Part shown: positions 1-12,860 of the stretch, one piece after another
How the letters are laid out: the number at the start of each line of letters is the position of its first letter
Position numbering within the stretch: position 1 is the first letter of the stretch
Origin: Castanea sativa
Lineage: Eukaryota > Streptophyta > Magnoliopsida > Fagales > Fagaceae
Direction: 5' to 3'
Assembly: GCF_040712315.1 (NCBI RefSeq)
Contig: NC_134017.1
Span: 12,678,001 to 12,742,000, forward strand
Length of the DNA: 64,000 bases
Made by a program: the position numbers and the translations under genes
The notes under the pieces: model-generated
What the model was told of the DNA's origin: nothing
What the model saw: the letters and a program-made list of their open reading frames with translations, nothing else
Databases searched by the model: none

Positions 1-650
1 TAATTTTATTATTTAACTGAAATTTATCTTATATTATATTTTCTCTTGAATATTACTTAGAACTCTACTTGCTTCGTGACTTGGTGGGGTTATTCAAATT
101 TTTCACAGACAAAATTGAAACTTTTGAATGGAGATGAAAATCGAATTCATGCCCGAAAATTTTCAAGAACTGTGTAATGTGTATATACTATTTAGCCCAA
201 TCAAGATCATATGCTATTTAATAAGCACTTGTATGTTGTATGTATGATGTATGTGGTGGTTTTTTTTTTTTTTAATAAGATAGAAATTCTACTTTAATTT
301 AATCTAAATATAGATGTGTGTATAATTTTCTCTTAAAGATTTGAAGCCGGCTTTTACCTTTCACTCTTTATACTTGTATGTGGCGATTTTGAATTGTAAA
401 AAAAAGGATTAACATTTTTGAAGTACAAAAAAGGATTAACTAATATATATATTAGTCTCATCACAAGTGTGGGTGATGAGGCTCTTTTTTGGGGGTGGGA
501 GTTTAGTGTCATAATTTTCATTGATACCAATTTGAGCAACGGTTGATGTCTTCTTCCAAATTGATTCCTTCCATCCCATATGACATTGCCTTGATATGAT
601 TTGGGAGCATAATGTTTCATCAATTAAAAGCATCATATCTGTGAAACCTT
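1..650. other. AT-rich upstream region, no gene recognised
   Basis: AT-rich sequence with short homopolymers. I see no coding signature on either strand. It probably includes the promoter and 5'UTR exon of the gene starting at 688, because the ATG there lies directly behind a splice-acceptor-like pyrimidine tract ending in gtgcag at 681-686. Confidence 0.4.
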
Positions 651-687
651 AGTTCTTGACTTTCTTATATAACTTTTCCTGTGCAGG

Positions 688-1473
688 ATGTCTCAACTCT
701 TTGAATTGCGTATTTCGCCAGAAATTGAAGAAATTTCATGTATGGAACCAGCTGGTGGGTGGAGCTCCAACAACACTTTTAGAATTAAGCTCAAATGTGG
801 AAATTGCAAGGATGATACAAAATTCCTCCCACTTTGTATGGAAAAAGTCACCAAATCTCCTAGCTGCAATGCTCACATTATTCACAAGGTACGTAGTTTT
901 TATTCCTTCTTCTTCTTGCTGTTGTTGTTGTTGTTTTTTTTGTTTTTTTGTTTTTTGAGAAACTCCTTATTTTTTTAATTGTTTATGTTTTATCCTAGAT
1001 ATTGAATTTAATACATAACCAAGAGCTAGTGGATAGGCTAAATTAAGAATTAGATGCCTTTAAAGGAGAGCTAGGTAGCATAAGCTAATGCGCTAATATA
1101 CGTTCACTGTGTTTTTAGTGTCGGTGCAAGAACGTTGGAACTGTCCAGATTGTCAGCTTGTTGCATGGGCACCTAACAAAAAATGGACATATTAGGATCA
1201 TGAAATTGGAATGTAAGAAAATGGAACCAGTTGATGTAGCCTTCGATTTTCAGTGGCAGGCCTATGACGTAAGACATTAAAATTACTTCTTTGATTATAT
1301 TTTGAGTATAAATGCATTCTAATGATTTCTTTTTGCAGAAAAATGGCAATCTATCTGATGAATTTGAATTTACTGCTGGTGTGTCCCCTCGATTCAACGT
1401 TGCCCAAAATATGACCACACAGCAACCTCAAGTGACTGGCTTAAGGGGATATTTTGAAGTGATGGATGGTTGA
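688..1473 (+). CDS. DUF866 / CXXC zinc-binding family protein (diverged)
   Basis: Three phase-0 exons: 688-888, 1119-1268 and 1339-1473, with GT donors at 889 and 1269 and AG acceptors ending at 1118 and 1338. They give 161 codons plus TGA, close to the usual ~160 residues of this family. Residues 1-40 carry the family-like start (ELRISPEIEE, then EPAGGW) and a first zinc-binding pair, LKCGNC (C37, C40). Residues 104-120 contain LECKKMEPVDVAFDF, matching the family's conserved (F/L)xCRGxEPVxxxF block. The second cysteine pair is CRC at the exon 1/2 junction (C68, C70) where the family has CxxC, and the C-terminus is atypical. DUF866 proteins are small eukaryotic zinc-binding proteins of uncertain function. 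The ATG follows an acceptor-like site, so a 5'UTR intron is likely. Confident about family, less so that the copy is functional. Confidence 0.72.
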
Positions 1474-2437
1474 AAGAGTTGACCTCATTACATGTAGTAA
1501 GTATTGCAATATGACATCTTTCATTATCACTGGCCGGACTTGGTGGACTGAAGCTATTTTAGATGATACATAATTATTATATATAATATTTTAAAAGAAA
1601 ACTCTATGTTGGCTTATAGATACAGACTGAAGCTATTTTGAGAGCTTTTAATGTTATGTTAATTAAAAGTAGGAACCTAGCTGCTATGGCAGCAAGGCAA
1701 GCTCCTAATATTGTGATGTTATTTAACTCCTTTGCCTGGCATTAGGAAGCCAAAAAGTCTCAGAATAGTTTTTTACAGTTTTTTTTTTTAACCGCATATG
1801 ATATGCAGTAGTACTTTTTGAACTGGAATGCATGAAACATTATTGTTTATGAAAAATGCCAACATAGTTTCATAAAAATAAGTGGAATGTATAGCTAACA
1901 ACAATCAGAATCACTACAAATATATCAATGATCAATTATATCACTATCTTCACTCTGTACAGAGTCTTGACCATAAGTACCAAAGAAACCCCTAAGTTTC
2001 CAATCATTAATTGAAAATAGAAATTAAAAAAAAAAAAAAAAGATATAGAAAGGTTTGAAAGAGTAAATCCTAAATAATTAAAGGAGGTTTTAAGGATACA
2101 GTAAGTATAACCACGTAATTATAACGTCCACTGTTTTACAGCTCCTTCATTTTGCTTTACCAAGTACAAAATCTAAACTTTTCCTTGTCCCAGTCCTTTC
2201 AAAAGCAAACCTATAGCTCAGCACAGAAGATAAAGCTATCAAGAATGTTATGCAGAAACCTACTTTTTGGTTTTCTAAATCCCAATGGCCATTGAAATAT
2301 AAAGAATTCCAAAGTTCTATTATCTTCAATTCACGGTGTTTAGAGCATTAAACATAAAAAATAGTTCACATTATCCAATGTGGGCAAGCAATTATTCCAC
2401 GATAAATTATTGCTTTAGATTCTAATCTTGTAATAGC
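1474..2437. other. Intergenic, convergent 3' ends
   Basis: Space between the 3' ends of the DUF866 gene (+) and the F-box gene (-). AT-rich with a poly(A) run near 2024-2040. No further coding or repeat structure recognised. Confidence 0.4.
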
Positions 2438-5369
2438 TTAAGTCGCCTCTCCATGCAAATGGTGATCCCAATCCAATCTAAATTGAATCGCATGATTTCT
2501 GTCAAGGGTAGGCAATATATCAAACAATGTCTTGCAATTAAGAAGCCTCTCATCTTCAATCCCAGGAATACTGATGATCTTTGCTCCTTTTAAATGATGT
2601 CGCCAACATTTCGGATGACAAGAACAGCAATAGTCTAGATCTTCTCTATTTAATACTTTCTCACATAGAACCTAGTGTTTTATGTAAATTAGAGTTCAAG
2701 TAGTTAGCTCCAGCAAGAGTAATAATTCTGAGACAAATTAGAATTATTCCTAATCTTCATTGCTTTTCATAATCTAAATAATTGCATCCTAGCCACAGCC
2801 CACATATTCGCAGCTGGCATCAAGAAACTACGTTCTCTTTTAGTAATATAAACAAAACATAGTGAGAATATTTAAAACAGAGTCTTGGGCACAAAATGGA
2901 GGATATTTATTACTGTCTTCAGGGAAGTAAGTGGAACTACTAACTAGGTCAAGTGTTTGTAGCATGAGTGTTGCTTGAATTCTGTTTATAGAGGGAACTG
3001 CCTGTTTGGTTAGAGATTTAAAACAACAATTTTCAATATTTAAATACTGCAAATTATGGGCCTATTTCAACATATTAGGAAATTTTAACAAAGACGGTGT
3101 GAGTCACAGTTCACATTTTAGTGTTTAAGCACTGTGTTTTGAGAACACCTCAAGAGTAGTTTTCAGCTTTTAAGTCACAGCTTTAAGTGACATTGTTGTA
3201 ATTATTTTGATAACCATGAACCCATAGGGTGTTAACAACAAATAAAAAAAACTTTTTCTTTAAAATACATACTCATACCAAACACTCAAATTGAATTTAT
3301 TTTTTTTCACTTTTGAAAATATGTTATTAGAAACATAATAGCAAGCACATTTTGAATGGACACCAACAGTCTCAAAGTTGATGTCTCTTGAATGGAATTT
3401 TTTTTAGACAGACCTATTAAGGGGTTTTAAGTCCCAAATCCCCAGGGGCTATGGCTTGTGGCAAACGAGGCAAGGTTCATCATAAAAATCATTTATAATA
3501 ATAATAATAATAATATGTAAATTTATTACCAAGCACTAACTTCAGCAACTTTGTTACTCGACGAGAATTAACACTAGTTTAAAAAACAGAACAAAAATTA
3601 ACCAAACTACATTATTACTTCATAGAAAATGCTTTTTCTGAATCTTAATAGTTTGACATCAGGAAGGATAGGTATTTAAAATCAGACACCACTTTTCCCT
3701 TATATTTTAACATCTGAATAATTGTATATGTTAATCACTAACATGCAACAGATGAAAACCCACCTTAATCTAATCAACTTGTTAAGTGCAACTTAGTAAA
3801 ATAGAGGCACTCTAAAATCTAGTAGAAGAAAAATCATACCTTTATGCAATTCTCCCGGGACTTCAAACCTGTTCGCAATGACAGTTTTTTTGGATAACAA
3901 CTCCAAAGCAAGCCATCTATAAGACTTCCATGATCTATTGTATCTATGAACGGTGGTGTCATTCGTAGATCTATCGTCATGTGTTCCAGTTCAAATGATG
4001 GAGGAATTGTAATTCCTTTCAGTTCTTCAAGACTAAATGCAACCTTTATAATCAATGCAAAGTAAAAAGGTTTCAGAAAACAAAAGGTGAAATTGAAAAT
4101 ATAAAACCACGCTGAAGAAAAATTGGTTGAAAGTAGATAAACTTGCATTAGTGGGCATACCTCTTGACACAAGATTCTTAGGGTCAAAACTTTTCTTTGA
4201 TTTGACATTACTAGAAATTCCCTCAACTTATGCAACCATAGAGTGTCAATATGATCGTCTTCGAGTAATGTAAAAGTAAGGTTAAAAGGACAGGGAGCAT
4301 TCCTAGAAGATATCATAGGAATAACATTCCTGAGGCTGTGAAATTGGAATGATGATAGATTCGGACTATCAATATCAACCTCCAGCAGCTTTTGGCATGA
4401 CATAATTATTAAATACCTAAGCGACTGCACAGAAATCTTAACTCTTTCCAACATTTTGCAGTTACAAACTTCCAAAACTTCAAGGTGGGAAAATCTAGAA
4501 ATATTGGATTGAAGCCACTGGTCTGTAATCCACAAATCTTGTAAGTATAATTCTGTCAAATTTTGACATGCAGTGATGTCTAGTAGACATTCACCTGAAT
4601 AACTAAATCTGAAATATTCAAGATTTGTTGCTTCAACTCTGACAATCTCAACTTTTTGGTCGAGGGGCAGCACATCAACTCTACAAAGTTTAGGAAGTTT
4701 GGAGATGTCTAGAGTTTTCCATCCGTGACATCCTGTTATACCAAAATCGGTGATAAAAGGGCAACTACGGAAAATAGCTTGGATAACCTCTTCGTTCACA
4801 CAAATTTTACTAAGCCACAACTTTTGTAGGGAATAATAATTCAAAGCACTCCAAGAAAATGGTTGCTCTAACTTGCAATTATTAGTTGATTTTGCAAAAA
4901 ATATTGTCCCAGGCAAGCAATACCACGTGTTCCTTTTGGTTCGAACCCGAAGATCTATCTCTTTGACACCGTGTTCCAAGGCCATACCTATCCATTTATG
5001 AACCAATGAAGCCAACTTGAAGTCAACAAGGGTCATGTTAAGTATAAACTTCTGCATCGGCAACTGATGCTTGTGAAACCTACTTATAGATTTATCCACA
5101 TCATTCATGAACTTTTCAACTCTTTTCTGAGTCTCTGGACGCGTATCTGGCAGGGGAGGTGAATGAAGGTTAAGGTAATGCCTTTGATTAAAATCTAAAA
5201 TGGGGAATGAGGACCATACACAATTCCATTTCTTGGACAAGAGACCAGTTTTAGCTGCCTCTTTTCGGGAAAGGAGGGATAAGATGTGATGCAGGATAAA
5301 GTCTGGTAAATCCGATATCCGATCCACAGTATAAATTTTTTCATCCATCACGTGCCTCTCTACGCTCAT
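2438..5369 (-). CDS. F-box/LRR-repeat protein, complete three-exon gene
   Basis: Exons on the minus strand: 5369-4161, 4043-3840 and 2671-2438, all phase 0, GT-AG introns of 117 and 1168 nt, total 548 codons. The N-terminal F-box (residues ~15-60, VDRISDLPDFILHHIL through WSSFPILDF) would bind Skp1/ASK in an SCF ubiquitin ligase. Leucine-rich repeats follow over roughly residues 120-400 (TELYLQDLWITDQWLQ, LEVLEVCNCKMLERVKIS). The third exon supplies the family's cysteine-rich tail (YCCSCHPKCWRHHLKGAKI), which fits the frame left by exon 2 (RENCIK). Intron 1 has no stop and is a multiple of three, so its retention would add 39 residues. A downstream Met (MDEKIYTV) is an alternative start. No disabling change seen. 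The target substrate cannot be inferred. Confidence 0.85.
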
Positions 5370-5379
5370 CAATTTTCTA

Positions 5380-6445
5380 CCTTCTGCTTTTGTATCATGA
5401 TATTTGCCAAAACATTAAAATATATATTTACACATATAATTAATTAATTATAAGAAACCCAATGGTACAAATCTAAGCAAAAAGTAGATAGTTAATCTAA
5501 AACAAAGGATTCGAAAAAGAAACACAAATTATTAATTCTACTTGCAAAATAAATAAAAATTTAAAGGCCAACGAACTCAATTGTAGGGTGTCTTGATATA
5601 TTTGTTATTAGACAATTTTTTTTTTAAACAACAAAAAATTAATATGAAAATCTTATAAATGAACAAGAAATTCATAAACAAGTTGGTAGATAATGCAATA
5701 ATACAACAAAAAGATAACAATATTCAAACATGCAATATAGCAATTATTAATTACATAAAAGGACAAGATTATTTTTCAATTTATTTAGGGCTTCCAGAAT
5801 TTTACTGATAATATTTTTTACAATTGTTTCAACATTACCAATAAAATATTGTAATTTTTACGAAAAAAAAAAAAAAAAAAACTTAGTTTTGGTTTCGGTT
5901 TTGTTGAGTACTAAATTTAATTTAATGAAAAGAAACTAACACGTTTTCATGGGCTAGAATATTTGGCTCTCCGTTCTCCCATCAAAACAAGACTGACTAA
6001 TTGTTCACAAGCAGATAGATCAACAATTAATCCTTTTTTTCTCCCACAAAAAATCACTCTTTTCTTTAAAATACAAAATCAAATCTTTTTTCCCTACCTT
6101 CAGCATGAAAAGTTCATCAATAATTAACCTTCTTCTTTTACCTCAAAAATACAAAAACTTAACCTGTTTTCCTATAAAACTCTAAGAAGACAAGATCAAC
6201 TTTTTGAATTATCATAACAGAGGCTTATGAAACAACATTATTTATGAACGCTCAACATAGTTTTCATCAAAATAAGTCTGAATCTATAAGCCAACAAAGA
6301 GAATTATTGCAAACTTAAAACAACAACAACAACAAAAAATAATAACTAAAAACAGAAAAGAAGTAACCAAAAATATTACCTTTTGAGTAAAGGTTGAAAC
6401 TTGAAGAGGCACTCTCTGTGTCAGGTTGAAACTTGAAGAGGCAGT
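5380..6445 (-). promoter_or_regulatory. Likely 5'UTR exon and 5'UTR intron of the F-box gene
   Basis: On the minus strand a donor AAAAG|GTAATA at 6380/6379 and an acceptor AAAAGCAG just before 5384 would remove about 1 kb and join a short leader (about 6440-6380) to the CDS start region. The leader contains a 32-bp tandem duplication. The model rests only on splice-site appearance and the position of the TATA box. Confidence 0.45.
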
Positions 6446-6454
6446 ACGTGTGTC
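6391..6454 (+). repeat. 32-bp tandem duplication in the F-box leader
   Basis: Two adjacent 32-bp units, 6391-6422 and 6423-6454, both beginning aggttgaaacttgaagaggc and ending tgtgtc, with a few differences in the middle. They lie just downstream of the TATA box, so both would be in the 5' leader. Confidence 0.85.
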
Positions 6455-6461
6455 AGGCATA

Positions 6462-6482
6462 TGTTTATATATACATACATAT
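6462..6482 (-). promoter_or_regulatory. TATA box for the F-box gene
   Basis: On the minus strand the sequence reads ATGTATATATAAACATATG, a good TATA(A/T)A box about 25-35 bp upstream of the presumed leader exon. No other promoter element could be assigned. Confidence 0.45.
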
Positions 6483-7384
6483 AGGCGGTGGTTTACAACT
6501 CAAGATGGGTAAATTTGTAAAAGCGTCAAACTGCACGCTTACCGATCAGTTCATTATATCCGTATCTTACTAACATGCTCTTTAAATTTCTCTCTCTATT
6601 ATTTTTATTATTATTATTTATTATGGGCTCCAGTGCTCCAAGGCTCCAAGTGTGAATTCTAATCCTAAGCGTAGTTGTCTTTATTTTAAATCCTAAAGAA
6701 ATTCCTAATACCCAAAGGAAGTCGTAAAGAAAAAAGGAAAGAGAGAAAACAAAATCATTTCAAGCAAATATCCGATCATGAAGGGACAATTTCTGTAAAA
6801 CAAATAAAGATCCCATCTTTTTCCTTTAATATAATAAACCTCGTTTATCTGGCATTTGCTTTCATTACTTAAAAAATATATATAGAATAAAATAAAGAGA
6901 ACGAAAATAAAAAAATATGTGGTACATTCTCTAGTTTGTCAGCAAATTCCGCTTCGGGGGGCCATGTAAAAGTAGTTAAATTCAATCAAGACTTGACACA
7001 CAAGTAGGGTGTGAGAACGTGTCTGTCCCTAGCATTACTCGTTATTTACTAAATACTTTTGGCTTTAGTTTCAGTTTGTTCAGAGAGAGAGAGAGAGAGA
7101 GAACTAACTGTTAAGTATTAAGATACCAAATCAACAAGCAAGTGGTAGAGGAAGATTGGGCAGAGACACCTGAGAGCAACGATTGAACTAGGGCAGAGGG
7201 TCTATCAGTCTAGGGCGATCCAGGCATGGTGGTTAACCTGTTGGCCACTAGCAAACTTTTTATATTGATGATGTTATCCACAATTTGCAGAGAAACTAAT
7301 AAGGGATACCAAAAGTTTATGTATAATTTTTCTGTAATCACTTCTTTGAGGGTATTTTAAGGAATTAACATTCTAAAAAGTAAA
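6483..7384. other. Intergenic, no gene
   Basis: AT-rich sequence upstream of the F-box promoter, with a TTA-rich run near 6600-6625 and a (GA)n tract near 7082-7102. No coding similarity recognised. Confidence 0.35.
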
Positions 7385-7387
7385 GAA

Positions 7388-7562
7388 CCGCTACGTCCAC
7401 AATATTTTTACAACATTTTCAAAACAAATTCTATGTGGGAAGTTGTTATTGGTTCTAATTTGAACCTATTATATAAATTAATTTTTTAACCACTAATAAA
7501 GGTCAATAACAACTTGCTACTCAGGATTTGTTACGAAAGTGTTGTGAAAATATCTCTAAAAC
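7388..7562. repeat. MITE-like repeat with degenerate terminal inverted repeats
   Basis: Left end reads ctacgtccacaatatttttac and the right end gttgtgaaaatatctctaaaac. The reverse complement of the right end resembles the left. A sequence of similar style lies at 48,306-48,460. Target duplications were not resolved. Confidence 0.4.
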
Positions 7563-8560
7563 ATGATATTTGCTTCAAATTGGCATGAATTTGGGGAGAT
7601 ATATTTTATTTTATTTTTGGGGCTGATTTGTGTTGTTTTTGTTTGGGCCTTTAGGTGATTCATATTTGTTTGGGCAATTTTTTGGTTCAACCTTAACGTG
7701 CCAAGATTTCAAAGTAGTCAATTTTTTTTTCTATTGGACTCAATATTTTTTTTTTTTAGGGTTGCAACCCATGTAAATTTAAAATTATTGTTTAGGGTAC
7801 ATAATCTTTTTTTTCAAGGTGGTCAACACCACAGCGCCGTCCCTTGGCAGCAAGTCAATCATTCCCTCACTGGTGGCTCACAATCACAGATTGAGATAAG
7901 GGATATACCCTAGGTAATTATAATGAATGGTTTGGATTAAAAGTTGGAAAAAACAACTTTCATTCTCATCCATTAAATAAAAAATATTTAAAGAAATAAA
8001 AGGTTAAAGTTAATAAGAATGTAGAAAATTTTGTGTGTGAAATGTGGGTAACTTTTGGAAACATCCCACTGGTATTTATGAAATTTTTTGAGATGTGACT
8101 TTGCACAAATTTTAATTTCGACGGCTAAATAGTATAGGGGTGGCATTAATTTAGAGGCAAATATTAATCAATGATTTAAGTTGAAAATCTAGGAACTCTC
8201 AATAGTTTCAAGTTAAATAAAAGATGTCGACCTGTTTCTCACCTCATGTTGGTAAAATAATCTCCTTCTTTACCTTCCATCTTCTATAAACAATCCCACC
8301 AAATCATCAACTTAGTAGAAATGTAAATGAAAGCCAAAAGAGATCCATTGTACGCTTAGAAAGTGGGCATAAAAAATTATTCCCCTCCTCAAAATATCAT
8401 GGTCAAAAAACAAATGTTTAATTAGGCTATGAGCAAAAATTACCTCTAGGCCCAAGCTTGGAAAGTAAAGTATTTATCTCAAGCTTTTAGAAGCACGTAC
8501 CCTATTGAAATTAGTTCGGTAGTCATCCCCGCATACACGTCCACCCTTTACATATCAAAA
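7563..8560. other. Intergenic, no gene
   Basis: AT-rich, poly(T)-interrupted sequence. Short open frames here have no recognisable similarity. Confidence 0.35.
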
Positions 8561-9345
8561 GTAGTTTGCTCCAAATTGATTCTACACTCAGAATATTCAG
8601 TTGGGGAAAACCAAATGACCCTTAACATATATTTCCCAAAATATTGGTCCAAAGTATGCCGGCCAAACGATTGTGAGGGATTGGTAATTTGGTATTAAAT
8701 ACTTGAAATGTGAAAATTTTTCTCAAAGCTCCTTTGTGCAAACAAAGTTGTTGGCTATGGAAAGGGATGTGGGAAACCAAACCTCTCTTAGAGAAATGTG
8801 CTTGCTATCAAATAAATTCTGTTCCAGATACTAACATTTGGGAGGATCCTTGGATTCCTTCCCAAATATAATGTAGTCCTTCCCAAATAAGAGTTGTCCC
8901 GGCCTGATGATATAAATTAGGTTCCTCAAATAAAAGACAATTAAATTCAACTAGAGCCTTTAACTTACGTTCTTAATTATTTGATATCAATACCATCACC
9001 CATATACTCCAATTATCTGATTCTCAAGATAGGTACCAAATAGCCAAGGAAACTTCAGGGTCAAATATGGAGCACTTTGACCTTCCAAGTCCTTTATCCA
9101 AGCAAGATTGGAAACAATTGTGAAAACTCAAAATTCATGAAAGGTTCAAACTGTTGCTTTGGAAAATAGCATAGGATATCTTATCTACCAAATTAGCCTA
9201 GAATAAAAGATGGCCTCAAGTTGATCTAGACTGTGTGCTTTGCAACCTACATCCGGAATCCATCGAGCAGTTTTTTCATCCGCTGCCCTATAACCATTAC
9301 AACTTGGTCTCTTTCCATTTGGCCCCTATAAATTCTTAGTACATA
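8560..9345 (+). pseudogene. Degenerate LINE fragment (reverse-transcriptase 3' part and zf-RVT)
   Basis: Plus-strand frames, broken by stops and indels, read like the C-terminal part of plant L1-type LINE ORF2: KGMWETKPLLEKCACYQI, then NIWEDPWIP, and further on FKLLLWKIA and DCVLCNLHPESIE, which match the zf-RVT zinc-binding region. The RT active site and endonuclease are absent. Old, non-functional relic. Confidence 0.6.
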
Positions 9346-9890
9346 CATATATTGAGCCACTTGAAGCATATAGTGTATATAGCGTGCAAGTTTTATAATA
9401 TTAAAATTCAAAATCATGATACATGATTAAAATATAAAATTTTATTTTAAATTTCTTGAAATTTTTGGTAATAGAGATTTAGTTGGAATAGAGTTTTAAT
9501 TTTTTTGAAACTTAAGTAATATAGTTTTATGTAGAGTAAACTATTGGTAATATAGTTTTAAATAGAGTAAACTTCAGATAATAGAATTTACGCTAAGGTT
9601 GATTATATCTTAATAAGAGTGTAAACACTTCTTGCATAGTAGAGAAAATGGTTAGGACAATCACAAATGTAGGCAATTTTATTGTTATGCACTTGGTAAT
9701 TTAGACAATTTAAGGAAGAACATAGCAGGGATTACTTAGAGGGCAATCAGCCTCCTAAGCATAGAGGAGAAGAGTTTGGTTAATTTTCTGGATAGATATT
9801 TTATTCATCTCATGGCAGCTTATACAAAATTCCTTCTTAGCACTTTCTGGCCAGCTAACTAACTAATTGTTCAGTAACTAACTCACTAAA

Positions 9891-10078
9891 GTTGTGTTTG
9901 GCATTGGCTGAAAAATGCAGGTTTTTTTTTTGGCTACTATTCATAGGTCTTATTGCACTTTTTGGTATTATTTATGGTTCTCACTGTACTATTTCAGCTA
10001 GTTTTTAGTTTTATCTATAGTACTTTCAGTAACAAGTTTTTAGTTTCAGTTAAATAAGTTGTTCTAAAACGGATACTA
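9891..10078. repeat. MITE-like dispersed repeat, copy 1
   Basis: Shares an ordered series of blocks with 43,152-43,356: gtgtttgg, ctactattcataggtct, ctttttggtattattta, tctcactgta and ctatttcagct. Both copies begin at a GTTTGG-type end. Probably a non-autonomous DNA transposon; target duplications not resolved. Confidence 0.55.
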
Positions 10079-10556
10079 ACAATACTAACAAACAATGTAA
10101 TACATGTAGTTTCAAACTTTCAATATATCACATTTCGTACAAATGCATTATAGCTAACATTTTTGTAACATTTATAAAATATTTTTTTTATCATACAAAT
10201 TTAGACAAAATTTATTACAAACTTCGGATATATGCGAAATATGAAAGATGGAATCTTTATACAGCACACATAGACAGCTATTTTATTCCACTTTCACTTT
10301 GTAATGCATACATAGAGTTAAAAATAAAAAAAAGTTACACATAAATAATGCCTTGTAACAATAATAATCAATTTTTATTTTGTCAAAAATACCCCAAAAG
10401 GGTTTTACCTAGACCATGATATTGCCCCATCTCCTCCAGCAACTTCCTTTTATTTAATAAGCATAAATTGAAGGGATCCAACCCTGAATCCAAACCACAC
10501 AAAGGGGGGCAATGTGATAACAGGCAATTGGTGCAACCTTTTTTGTTTGACAATTA

Positions 10557-10953
10557 CTATCTTGCCAAGGGAGTCTGTTCCTTATGGTCAATTCCACTAA
10601 TTTGGTCTGAATCAGACTCAAACCCTCCATGCCTTCGAGCCAATTCCATTGCTAAACATCGCTTTAACTCCATCACTACATGAGTCATGGTTGGCCTTTC
10701 AATTGAAGTGGGAGATACACAAGCCATTGCCGCTTCTATTACTTTCCAAGCAGAATTAACGTCAAGGCCTCCTAACCTCGGATCCACAATATTCTCAACA
10801 TCCCCTTTTTCAAGCATAGAACTAACCTATTTAATTATATGAACTTTCTTAGAATTTTTAGTTATTGCAGGACGGCTTGCGATTATTTCCAATAGAACAA
10901 CCCCAAAGCTAAAAACATCACTTTTTTCATTCAACTTGTTTGGTGCATAGTAC
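10557..10953 (-). pseudogene. 3'-terminal exon of an LRR receptor-like kinase (truncated)
   Basis: Reads as the end of a malectin-like LRR receptor kinase: YYAPNKLNEKSDVFSFGVV (subdomains VIII-IX), LLEIIASRPAI, VDPRLGG, and a C-terminal tail ending QTPLAR. A splice acceptor (TTACAG|G) precedes the exon at 10,954, at the position expected after GYLDPE. Codon TAG at 10,827-10,829 replaces the conserved Trp of the family's HIxQWVS stretch, so one substitution stops the frame. No ATP-binding lobe, catalytic loop, transmembrane segment or LRRs are found upstream. Truncated relic. Confidence 0.75.
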
Positions 10954-10959
10954 CTGTAA

Positions 10960-12860
10960 GCCAAAGAAGTTTCAAATAAGCATTTGAGAAGTGCTGTTTT
11001 TTTTTTTTTAAAGGAAATTTGAGTGGTTCTAGGACCACAAACTACAATTTTTTGCCATAACTCTAATGTGGAAAATTGTGAATGGTTTTCTATCACTTAT
11101 ATATGAACCTATAATTTTTTATTCATCACTCACACTTTGTTGTATCACACAAAGAAGTTGTGTATAATTGGTATGACACTAGATTTTTTAGTATTTGAGT
11201 ATACATCGATCATACGTGGTAAGTGAAATTTTATGTAATTAGGATAAAATTATGCATCATATGTGGCTAGTGAGCTTTTCTGTAATTAGGATAAAAGTTA
11301 GAAATAAATATTTTATTTATAAAAATTGTTACTCTTTCTTGCAAAATTTGATTTAATAATTTTCAGTTGCTTAATTAAATAATTGCAATTTAGTCCATAC
11401 TAAGATTTCTTTTTTCAACTATAATGGTATAGATTGTTAGTATATGAATTTAGCATATGTAAGAATTTTGAATCTAAAAGAAAAAAGAAAAGCTATTTAT
11501 TTCTTCATTGAAACTATTGATTTTATTGAAATGATGTTGCAAAGTCTATGATTTTTACAATGCATAATTTTTATTTTATTTTACATTTTCTTATATGTTT
11601 AATACAGATTGTTAGGAAATTGGTTATTTATTGAGTAGTCAAGCTCACTCTATTCCTTCTATTTTCTGTTTCAAATTGTGATGGATGACAATTAGTTTTG
11701 AGGCTTTCGTTGAGACTTAATTTGCCTTTTCCATTTTGGGCATCTAGTACTATGTTACTTTTTTCCATTCGAATTGTATGTTGGTACCCTTTATGTCTTT
11801 CTTTTTGGGTTTAGCTTTTATAAATTTATAGTAACATGTGGACCTGTAAAGAAATTTGGGGGACTGAACAAACAAACAAGAAAAGTGTATCAAAGAAATG
11901 ATGATATATGTGGTTATTGTTAGAATTATGATGCTATGGTTATTGTCAGAAGAATCATGTGCTTATATATATATATATATGACTATCTTTCTTTTCCTAT
12001 TACTTTGTATATATATATTAACTATAATGTTAATTTACTGTATTAATGGATTTGAGCGTAAAGTTATTATTATACAATATGTGTTATAGTTGAAAATTAG
12101 TAAACAATATGAATTCAGTATTCAGTAAACAATATGTATTAGTATGAGACTCATGCATGTTTGATTGCCACGACAATTTTACAAGTAACAAAAAATTATG
12201 TATTTAACCCCAGGTCTGCCTCGTATAACTCATTGATATTAACCCCATGTTACTTGACCCTTATTGCATGCTGTGGTCCTTAAAGTAAAAATCACATTAT
12301 TACATGCAGAATCACAATCTTTTTGCCTTCTTTCTACTGTTAATCATTTCCCTCTTTAGATCCACAGAACTTACATCCGCGTTTAGAAACATATTCTTTA
12401 ATTCTCACTTTATATCTATAAAAAGACTATCAACTTTGTCAAGAAATGCCAAAACTAATTTCCTAGTTATTAATCATTTTTAATAACCCAACGAAAAGAA
12501 TATTTATTTTACATAAGTATCAATCATTTTTTTTTTCATGATACGTGAAGAACATGTATTTGTTTGTGTGTGTTTCGTTATTTTTTATTTGGCAAAGAAG
12601 AGTGAAAAAGGAAAGCATTGGTCGGGTTCAAACATAAATCTGAAAATGAAGTTATTGAAGTGAATTAAATAAGATGGCAAAACATTGGAATCCAAACCAA
12701 ACTAAAAATTGAAAAACACTGATCTAGTACAAACAAAATGAAACTCAAAATCCCACATTATACTTAGAAATGAAAAGTTATATACATGATATTGGGTTAT
12801 ATAATAAAATCTAAATAGATAATTAAGACCACTTAATCGAACTAGGTCTAGATCAACACA
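10960..12860. other. Intergenic, no gene
   Basis: AT-rich sequence with short TA tracts near 11,967 and 12,008. No coding or element boundaries recognised. Confidence 0.35.

Noticed and set aside
4936..4950. ggttcgaaccc, resembling a tRNA T-loop
   Set aside because: Lies within the F-box coding frame, and no acceptor stem, D-arm or anticodon arm could be built around it.
10468..10683. 71-codon plus-strand frame at the kinase relic
   Set aside because: Antisense shadow of the receptor-kinase exon read on the minus strand.
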